Shown: piece after piece, positions 1-5,347 of the stretch
How the letters are laid out: every line of letters begins with the position of its first letter
How positions within the stretch are numbered: the first letter of the stretch is position 1
NCBI GenBank assembly: GCA_023150215.1
Contig: JAKLLJ010000098.1
Location: 387 to 10,307, forward strand
Source: Thauera sp.
GTDB taxonomy: Bacteria > Pseudomonadota > Gammaproteobacteria > Burkholderiales > Rhodocyclaceae
Direction: 5' to 3'
Length of the DNA: 9,921 nucleotides
Position numbers and translations under genes: made by a program
Notes under the pieces: generated by a model
Databases searched by the model: none
Told to the model about the DNA's origin: nothing
What the model saw: the letters and a program-made list of their open reading frames with translations, nothing else

Positions 1-1
1 G

Positions 2-553
2 CAAAAGGAGCACGAACAGCGCCTGCGCCGGCTCGCCCACTTCGATGTGCTGACCGGGCTGCCCAACCGCAGCCTGCTCGCCGATCGTCTCGAGCAGGCG
101 CTCGGTCGTGCCCGCCGCTCCGGCAAGCCGGTGGCGGTGGCGCTGATCGATCTCGACGGCTTCAAGGCGATCAACGACGGCTACGGGCACGAGGCCGGCG
201 ATGCCCTGCTGGTGACGGTGGCCCGGCGCATGAAGGCCTGCCTGCGCACCCAGGACACGATCGCCCGCATGGGGGGCGACGAGTTCATCGCGGTGATCGG
301 CGAGCTCGATAGCCACGATGAGGTCCGTCGTCCGATGACACGCCTGCTCGCCGCCCTCGCCGCGCCGGTCGAGCTCGAGCAGGGCACGGTCCGGGTGGCC
401 GGCAGCATCGGCGTGACCTTCTACCCGCAGGGCGGGCCGATCGAGTCCGAGCAGCTGATCCGCCAGGCCGACCAGGCCATGTACGCGGTCAAGCAGGCGG
501 GCAAGAACGGCTACCGCATCTTTACCGACACCACGCCGCAGCCGCTGTCCTGA
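2..553 (+). CDS. GGDEF diguanylate cyclase, C-terminal part (5' end outside window)
   Basis: This is the C-terminal part of a diguanylate cyclase, which joins two GTP into cyclic-di-GMP in the cytoplasm. The open frame enters from the left edge; the first visible residues (QKEHEQRLRRLAHFD) match the linker that usually joins a PAS sensor to a GGDEF domain, so the true start and sensor lie outside the window. The GTG at 47 is inside the domain and is not a start. The domain is otherwise complete: FDVLTGLPNR at its beginning, the metal site IDLDGFKAIND, the signature MGGDEF near 270-287, and ADQAMYAVKQ near the end. An RTQD inhibitory site sits five residues before GGDEF, so product inhibition is expected. 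No EAL domain follows. The GGDEF domain closely resembles that of the convergent neighbouring gene, and the two genes overlap by 43 bp at their 3' ends. Family and activity are well supported; the input signal is unknown. Confidence 0.93.
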   Translation, partial: QKEHEQRLRRLAHFDVLTGLPNRSLLADRLEQALGRARRSGKPVAVALIDLDGFKAINDGYGHEAGDALLVTVARRMKACLRTQDTIARMGGDEFIAVIGELDSHDEVRRPMTRLLAALAAPVELEQGTVRVAGSIGVTFYPQGGPIESEQLIRQADQAMYAVKQAGKNGYRIFTDTTPQPLS

Positions 554-3500
554 CGCCTGGGGCGGGCGCTTGAGCCCGGCGACGACGTGGTCGCCACGGG
601 GCCATCGGGCGCCGACTCGCCTCGGGCGCATTGCGTCCAGGCCTGGGGCGGCGTCCAGTCCCGCACCCAGTGCGCAATCTCCGCGGCGTCCATCGGGTGG
701 GCGATCGCGTAGCCCTGGCCGAGCCTGCACCCCAGCGCGAGCAGGGCGCAGCCCTGCGCCAGGGTCTCGACGCCCTCTGCGATCACCGTGCGGCGGAAGC
801 CTTTGGCCAGACCGAGAATCCCCTCGACGATGGTCAGGTCCTCGGGGTCTTCGAGCATGTTGCGGACGAAGCTCTGGTCGATCTTCAGCACCCCCGCGGG
901 AAGGTGACGCAGGTAGGCAAGTGAGGAATAGCCGGTGCCGAAATCGTCGAGCGCGAAATCCACCCCGATGCTGCGGCACGCGTTCATGGTCCGCGACACT
1001 CGCGGCAGGTCGCCCAGCGCGCTCGTTTCCAGCACTTCGAGCTCGAGCGCGGAGGCGGAAACATCCGGGTGGCGCTCGAGCTCGCGTGCGAGTTCTGCGG
1101 TGAAGTGCTCGTGCTGCAGGTGCAGGGTGTCGATATTCACGCTCACGCGCAGGCTCAGCCGCTCTCGCTTCCATGCGGCGCACTGTGCGAGTGCGGTCGC
1201 GAGTACCCAGCGACCGAGCTCGATCGTGACCGGGTCATTGGCCAGCGCGGGCAGAAACGTTCCCGGGGCGAGCAGGCCGTGTTCAGGGTGCTGCCAGCGC
1301 AGCAGGGCTTCGACGCCATGCACGGCGCCGGTCGCCATGTCGACCTTGGGCTGGTAATGCAGGGTCAGCTCGTCCTCGCGAATCGCTTTCCGGATGCGCT
1401 CGATGTGCTCGTGGCGGCCGCGTTCCGCCCGATCGAGGGCGGTGTCGAAGACGTGGTAGCGATTCTTGCCGGTCTGCTTCGCCCGATACATGGCCTGGTC
1501 TGCCTGACGGACCAGCTGTTCGGCGTCGATGTCCTCGGCGCCGGTACAGCTGCTGATGCCGATGCTTCCCGAGACCCGAAGCTCGAGGGCGTCGAGCACG
1601 ATGGGTTCGGCGATGCGGGCGAGCAGGCGCTCGATGACCGGCAGGGCGTCGTCGACGCCGCGCTCCTCGCGCAGGATGAAGATGAACTCGTCGCCGCCCA
1701 CGCGCGCGACCGTGTCTTCCTGGCGCAGCGTCTGCGTCAGGCGCCGCGCGATGGTCACCAGCACCCGATCGCCGCAGGCATGGCCATGGCAGTCGTTGAT
1801 CTGCTTGAAGCCGTCCAGGTCGATGTAGCCGAGCATCACCACCGCGCCGCTGCGGCGTGCATGCATCATCGCCTGTACCAGTCGATCGTTGAGCAGCGCG
1901 CGGTTTGCCAGCCCGGTCAGGCCATCGAAGTAGGCCATGCGCTGGAGCTGGGCCTCGTGCTCCTTGTGCCGGCTCACATCCGAGAACACCGCGACGTAGT
2001 GCGAGGTCTTGCCGTGCTTGTCGCGCACCGCGGAGACGGTGAGCGTTTCGGGGTAGATCTCGCCCGACTTGCGCCGGTTCCAGATCTCGCCTTCCCATAG
2101 TCCCTGCTCGGTCAGGGCGCGCCACATCCGGCTGTAAAAGTCGGCGTCCTGGCGTCCTGACTTGAGCAGGCGTGGATTGCGGCCGATCGCCTCTTCGGCG
2201 GTATAGCCGGTGATCCGGGTGAAGGCCTCGTTGATGTCGAGGATGCACCCTTGCGTATCGGTGATCACCACGCCCTCGTGCGCATTGCGAAAGGCGCTCG
2301 CCGCCAGCTGCAGGCGCTCTTCGGCTTCCTTGCTCGCGGAAATGTCGATGTGCGTGCCCGACATCACCCGCGGCGTGCCGTCCGCAGCCCGCACCGTGAC
2401 CCGGCCACGGTCGAGCATCCAGATCCAGTGGCCATCGCGATGCTGCATGCGCAGCTCGCAGGAATAGTGATCGATCTCGCCGGCAAGGTGGCGCTCGATC
2501 TGTGCCCGGGCGCGGGGCTCGTCGGCGGGATGGACCCGGGTGCGGAAGGTTTCATAGGTCGTGGGACCGAGCTCGTCGAGGCGATAGCCGAGCATCTCGG
2601 CCCAGTACTCGTTGATCTCGAGCGTGTGGTCCTGCAGATGGAAGATCCAGGTCGCCGCCCGGGTGCCGTCGATGACTTCCCGCAGGCGCTGCTCCTGCGC
2701 TTCGAGCGCGGCGGTCTTGCGCCGCACGAGCTGCTCTAGGCGCAGGTTCCAGGCCGCCACTGCAAGAATCAGAAGCAGTGCGCCGAGCGCGTAGGGGCCA
2801 TAGACGCGCCAGTCCGGCACGCGCTGCGGGAGGTCGGCGCCGAGCCACTTGCGCTCCAGGCGACGCAGGGTGCCGCTTTGGCGCGCATGCTCGATGCCCT
2901 TGTCGATGACCCCGAGCAGCACGCGCTCGCCCTCGCGCACCGCCATCGCGTTGCGGCCGACGTACAAGGGATCACCGACCACCTTGAGCCGGTCGTCGAA
3001 CTGCTTGCTGAAGAGGTGATGGAACACGATCTGCTCGTCACCGATCAGCATGTCGGCATCGCCGTCGATGACCGCCTGGGTCGCCTCGGCGAAGTCGGTG
3101 GTGGGCAGATGCTCGAAGCCGAGGCCGGCCGAGCGCAGGAACTGCTCGGCAAAGTCGCCGCGCTGGATGGCAATGCGCTTGCCGGCGAGATCGTCGAGGG
3201 TGGCGATGTCGGTGCGCGCCTTGCGCACGAACATCGAGGCCGGGACCTCGAACACGGTGGTGCTGAAGTCGAAATCGCGGTCGCGCGCCTCGCTGAAGAA
3301 CAGGCTGGTGAGCACGTCCGCCTTGCCCGTGCTGACCGCGTCCTGGGCCTGGCGAAACTCGGCATCGGCGAACTCGACGTGAAAACCCGCCTCGGTCGCG
3401 ATCCAGCGTACCAGCTCGATCATCATTCCACGTCGCTCGCCATTGGCGTCGACGAACTCGAACGGCGGATAATTGTGCTGGCTGATGAAGCGGATCGGCG

Positions 3501-3648
3501 CGTGGCGGGCGAGATAGGCACGTTCGGTGGCGGTCAGGACGATCGAGCTGTCCGCGCTGTCGGTCCGGTCGATCCATAGCGCTGCCGCGCCCAGTGCAAG
3601 CAGTGCGATCGCCCACGTGAGGCGAAGTGTCCAGCGGGTTGCCTGCAC
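511..3648 (-). CDS. Periplasmic solute-binding/PAS/PAS/GGDEF/EAL membrane receptor (c-di-GMP synthesis and breakdown)
   Basis: A membrane receptor expected to couple a periplasmic ligand to cytoplasmic c-di-GMP. With the GTG at 3648 as start it has 1045 residues. Order: signal/TM about 8-26; family-3 solute-binding domain about 39-274 (YPPFEF, FDFSTTVF); TM about 283-301; PAS about 323-438 and 445-560; GGDEF about 572-735; EAL about 746-996; a low-complexity tail. The cyclase motif VGGDEF is intact, with an RQED inhibitory site five residues before it. The EAL domain keeps E780 (EALLRW), N838, the D901-D902 pair (DDFGTGYSS), K922, E958 and Q978, so phosphodiesterase activity is plausible too. 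In the sensor, R122 and D204 align with the carboxylate- and amino-binding residues of amino-acid-binding proteins, suggesting an amino-acid-like ligand (inference). The longer frame from an ATG at 3681 is disfavoured because the promoter at 3684-3713 would start transcription downstream of it. Whether net output is synthesis or breakdown cannot be read from sequence. Confidence 0.93.
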   Translation of the reverse strand: MQATRWTLRLTWAIALLALGAAALWIDRTDSADSSIVLTATERAYLARHAPIRFISQHNYPPFEFVDANGERRGMMIELVRWIATEAGFHVEFADAEFRQAQDAVSTGKADVLTSLFFSEARDRDFDFSTTVFEVPASMFVRKARTDIATLDDLAGKRIAIQRGDFAEQFLRSAGLGFEHLPTTDFAEATQAVIDGDADMLIGDEQIVFHHLFSKQFDDRLKVVGDPLYVGRNAMAVREGERVLLGVIDKGIEHARQSGTLRRLERKWLGADLPQRVPDWRVYGPYALGALLLILAVAAWNLRLEQLVRRKTAALEAQEQRLREVIDGTRAATWIFHLQDHTLEINEYWAEMLGYRLDELGPTTYETFRTRVHPADEPRARAQIERHLAGEIDHYSCELRMQHRDGHWIWMLDRGRVTVRAADGTPRVMSGTHIDISASKEAEERLQLAASAFRNAHEGVVITDTQGCILDINEAFTRITGYTAEEAIGRNPRLLKSGRQDADFYSRMWRALTEQGLWEGEIWNRRKSGEIYPETLTVSAVRDKHGKTSHYVAVFSDVSRHKEHEAQLQRMAYFDGLTGLANRALLNDRLVQAMMHARRSGAVVMLGYIDLDGFKQINDCHGHACGDRVLVTIARRLTQTLRQEDTVARVGGDEFIFILREERGVDDALPVIERLLARIAEPIVLDALELRVSGSIGISSCTGAEDIDAEQLVRQADQAMYRAKQTGKNRYHVFDTALDRAERGRHEHIERIRKAIREDELTLHYQPKVDMATGAVHGVEALLRWQHPEHGLLAPGTFLPALANDPVTIELGRWVLATALAQCAAWKRERLSLRVSVNIDTLHLQHEHFTAELARELERHPDVSASALELEVLETSALGDLPRVSRTMNACRSIGVDFALDDFGTGYSSLAYLRHLPAGVLKIDQSFVRNMLEDPEDLTIVEGILGLAKGFRRTVIAEGVETLAQGCALLALGCRLGQGYAIAHPMDAAEIAHWVRDWTPPQAWTQCARGESAPDGPVATTSSPGSSARPRRQDSGCGVVSVKMR

Positions 3649-3653
3649 GCGGA

Positions 3654-3658
3654 CTCCT
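3654..3658 (-). promoter_or_regulatory. Ribosome binding site that sets the start of the receptor gene
   Basis: On the minus strand AGGAG stands five bases before the GTG at 3648. The upstream ATG at 3681 has only a weak GGGA-like stretch before it. Together with the promoter position this favours the GTG start, which also places the hydrophobic signal segment close to the N-terminus. Confidence 0.7.
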
Positions 3659-3683
3659 GATCGATTTGAGTTCTTTGGCATGA

Positions 3684-3713
3684 ATTATCCCGGTGCGTCG
3701 CCCCGCCGGTCAA
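3684..3713 (-). promoter_or_regulatory. Sigma70-type promoter of the receptor gene
   Basis: Reading the minus strand, TTGACC (3713-3708) and GATAAT (3689-3684) each match five of six consensus bases and are separated by 18 bp. Transcription would begin around 3676-3678, giving a leader of roughly 30 bases before the GTG at 3648. A palindrome at 3711-3722 overlaps the -35 box. Confidence 0.65.
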
Positions 3714-3722
3714 AGCGCTTTG
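3711..3722. promoter_or_regulatory. Candidate operator: perfect 12-bp palindrome at the -35 box
   Basis: CAAAGCGCTTTG is a perfect inverted repeat that shares three bases with the -35 element of the leftward promoter. Its centre lies about 40 bp upstream of the predicted transcription start, a position suited to a dimeric regulator that either blocks or contacts RNA polymerase. A second, interrupted repeat (GGTCG, 7 bases, CGACC) follows at 3729-3745. I do not recognise the regulator. Confidence 0.4.
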
Positions 3723-3785
3723 CGCTCCGGTCGTGAATTGCGACCTGAGCACGCGTTCATGCGCTTGCTGCCTGCGGCTACCGCC

Positions 3786-3820
3786 GGGGGGGGCGGGGGC
3801 CATCGGATCGCGGCCCCCGC
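3786..3820. other. G-tract and strong GC-rich stem-loop in the divergent intergenic region
   Basis: A run of eight G (3786-3793) continues into GCGGGGGCC (3793-3801). That pairs perfectly with GGCCCCCGC (3812-3820) across a 10-base loop. No T-run follows on either strand, so it does not look like an intrinsic terminator. It lies about 115 bases before the hemerythrin-GGDEF start and could act in that gene's leader or control region. Its role is unknown. Confidence 0.4.
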
Positions 3821-3885
3821 ATGCCGGACCGCACGGCGAGGTCGGCGGGGTAACATGCCCGGGCTCGCGTTGTGCTGCGGTGCGT

Positions 3886-3904
3886 GGCGCCCGGAGCCGG
3901 CGCC
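3886..3904. repeat. Paired GGCGCC palindromes upstream of the hemerythrin-GGDEF gene
   Basis: Two GGCGCC hexamers at 3886-3891 and 3899-3904 flank CGGAGCC and are followed by a run of five A. The site ends 30 bases before the ATG at 3935, so it would fall in the leader or core promoter. I found no convincing -35/-10 pair for this gene; TAACAT at 3851-3856 is only a weak -10 candidate. High background GC makes such palindromes fairly likely by chance. Confidence 0.25.
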
Positions 3905-3934
3905 AAAAATGGACTGAACATCGAGGGACGGAGC

Positions 3935-5053
3935 ATGAGCGAATTATTCAAATGGTCACCCGCTTTCCTGACCCATCTGCCGGATGTGGATCAGCAGCAC
4001 CGGCGGCTGGTCGACCTGATCAACCACCTCGGCAGCCTGCTGACCGGTGGCCGGAACGTTTCGCGGTCAGAGATCGAGCATGCCCGCGCCGAGCTCGTCG
4101 CCTACAGCAACACCCATTTTCTCGACGAAGAGGCGATGTTCACTGCGGCGGGCATCGATGCCCGTCACGCCGATTTCCATCGTGCGGAGCACCGGAGCTT
4201 CATCGACGAGTTGCAGGCGCCGGGTTCGAGCGATATGTCGAACCCGGCGGAGCGCGAGCAGACCGTACGTCGCGAGGTGGGCTATCTGGTCAATTGGCTT
4301 GCCTGCCATATCCTCGGTGTCGATCAGGCGATGGCGCGGCAGCTGCGGATGATCGAACAGGGCATCGGCCGGGAGGCGGCCTTCGAGGCCGATGTCGAGC
4401 AACGGCAGCGCGAGGTTTCGACCGAGCCCCTGCTCGCCGCGCTCAATGGTTTGCTGGCGACCGTCTCGGAGCGGAATCGGGAGCTGGCCGCGCTCAACAG
4501 GACCCTGGAACAGCGCGTCATCGAGCGCACCACTGAGCTCCAGCATGCAAACGCGCGCCTGCATATCCTCACCTACCAGGACGAGCTCACCGGCCTGCCC
4601 AACCGGCGTCATGCGGTGACCGCGCTCGAGGCCCTGTGGGAGGAAGCGCGCCGGGACGGCACCCCGCTTTCGGTGCTGCTGCTCGACGCCGACCGCTTCA
4701 AGGGCGTGAACGACACCTTCGGCCATGCCGAAGGCGATGCCGTGCTCAAGGCGCTCGGCCAGCGTCTGCGCGATGCCGTGCGTACCAGCGACATCGTGTG
4801 CCGGCTTGGTGGCGACGAGTTTCTCGTCATTTGCCCGCGCAGTGATCGTGTGGGTGCGGCAAATGTCGCCGGCAAGATCGTCGCGTCGCGCCGTCCCCAC
4901 CTCAACGCCGCGGGACAGGAATGCTGGAGCGGCGCGGTGAGCGTCGGCGTTGCCGAGGTCGAGTCATCGATGAGCTGCGCCGAGGACATGCTCAAGGCGG
5001 CTGACCGGGCGCTGTACGAGGCCAAGCGCAGCGGCGGCGACCGCGTGGGTTGA
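3935..5053 (+). CDS. Bacteriohemerythrin-GGDEF diguanylate cyclase
   Basis: A soluble 372-residue diguanylate cyclase with an N-terminal non-haem di-iron sensor. The hemerythrin domain covers about 6-140 and shows all seven canonical iron ligands: H22 (QQHRR), H61 and E65 (HFLDE), H82 and H86 (HRAEH), H125 and D130 (HILGVD). A likely coiled coil at about 165-210 links it to the GGDEF domain at about 213-370. That domain has DELTGLPNR, the metal site DADRFKGVND, LGGDEF at 291-296, and an RTSD inhibitory site at 283-286. The known family precedent is the Vibrio cholerae hemerythrin-DGC, whose activity depends on the oxygen/redox state of its iron centre; an analogous O2, redox or NO role here is inferred. 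The frame is open upstream to 3872, but the ATG at 3935 starts the domain correctly and has GAGGGA eight or so bases before it. The gene diverges from the receptor gene. There is no TM segment or EAL domain. Confidence 0.94.
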   Translation: MSELFKWSPAFLTHLPDVDQQHRRLVDLINHLGSLLTGGRNVSRSEIEHARAELVAYSNTHFLDEEAMFTAAGIDARHADFHRAEHRSFIDELQAPGSSDMSNPAEREQTVRREVGYLVNWLACHILGVDQAMARQLRMIEQGIGREAAFEADVEQRQREVSTEPLLAALNGLLATVSERNRELAALNRTLEQRVIERTTELQHANARLHILTYQDELTGLPNRRHAVTALEALWEEARRDGTPLSVLLLDADRFKGVNDTFGHAEGDAVLKALGQRLRDAVRTSDIVCRLGGDEFLVICPRSDRVGAANVAGKIVASRRPHLNAAGQECWSGAVSVGVAEVESSMSCAEDMLKAADRALYEAKRSGGDRVG

Positions 5054-5347
5054 GCGGCCCCGCGGTGCCCGGATGCCTCTCCGGCTGACCGCTCCTGTCG
5101 AGAATATCGGAAATCGGCAATCTAGCCGACCGCGCTGCCGCTCTGGTGGGGCCTTGTCGACCGCGCCGTCGTGCTGGCAGGCTTTGTAGGAGCGGCGGCA
5201 GCCGCGAACGGGCGTTGCAGCAACCGTCGCGCATCCCCGGAGCACCGCCGCTTCGCGCCTGCTGGCGCTCCTACATAAAGCGGCACGCCTCACCTGGCGG
5301 CGCGGCGGCGGCCGCGAGTTTTGCATCGATGGCCGCGAGGCAGCCGC
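5054..5347. other. Convergent intergenic region
   Basis: These 294 bases separate the stops of the hemerythrin-GGDEF gene and the ndvB-like gene. They hold the REP pair in the right half. The left half has only weak inverted repeats: CCGGA-TGCCTC-TCCGG at 5069-5084 and GCGG-CC-CCGC at 5054-5063. I see no hairpin followed by a T-run on either strand, so no classical terminator can be assigned. No open frame here looks like a gene. Confidence 0.6.
5181..5281. repeat. Inverted pair of REP-type hairpin elements
   Basis: Two copies of a TGTAGGAGCG-type REP face each other. The left copy (about 5181-5208) has GTAGGAG followed by the hairpin GCGGC-GGCA-GCCGC (5192-5205) and CGAA. The right copy, inverted (about 5250-5281), has TTC, the hairpin GCGCC-TGCT-GGCGC (5255-5268) and CTCCTACA. 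The hairpin arms differ in sequence but both still pair. The outer ends, GCTTT(AT)GTAGGAGCG, also pair with one another apart from a two-base bulge. A small third hairpin, GTTGC-A-GCAAC, lies between at 5214-5224. The pair sits between two convergent genes, the usual location for such elements, and could protect or end both transcripts. I see no RAYT transposase in the window. Confidence 0.75.

Noticed and set aside
47..49. GTG at 47 as the start of the first GGDEF gene
   Set aside because: It lies inside the conserved FDVLTGLPNR motif, and the frame is open to the window edge with a typical PAS-GGDEF linker before it.
1069..2100. A 343-codon plus-strand frame antisense to the receptor's GGDEF-EAL part
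   Set aside because: Its composition is that of a shadow frame, and the opposite strand carries intact GGDEF and EAL motifs in this stretch.
1283..2248. A 321-codon minus-strand frame overlapping the receptor in another phase
   Set aside because: It is Arg/Pro/Ala-rich with no domain, lies wholly inside the receptor coding sequence, and there is no frameshift in the receptor that would call for it.
3733..4536. A 267-codon plus-strand frame starting in the intergenic region before the hemerythrin-GGDEF gene
   Set aside because: It is out of phase with the hemerythrin ligands, rich in Arg and Pro, and reads through G-tracts and the GC stem. It has no RBS or domain.
4067..4900. A 277-codon minus-strand frame antisense to the hemerythrin-GGDEF gene
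   Set aside because: The plus strand shows all seven iron ligands and the GGDEF signature in this interval. The antisense frame has no recognisable domain.
5054..5110. An intrinsic terminator after the hemerythrin-GGDEF gene
   Set aside because: Only 4-5 bp stems are present and no T-run follows, so I did not call one.
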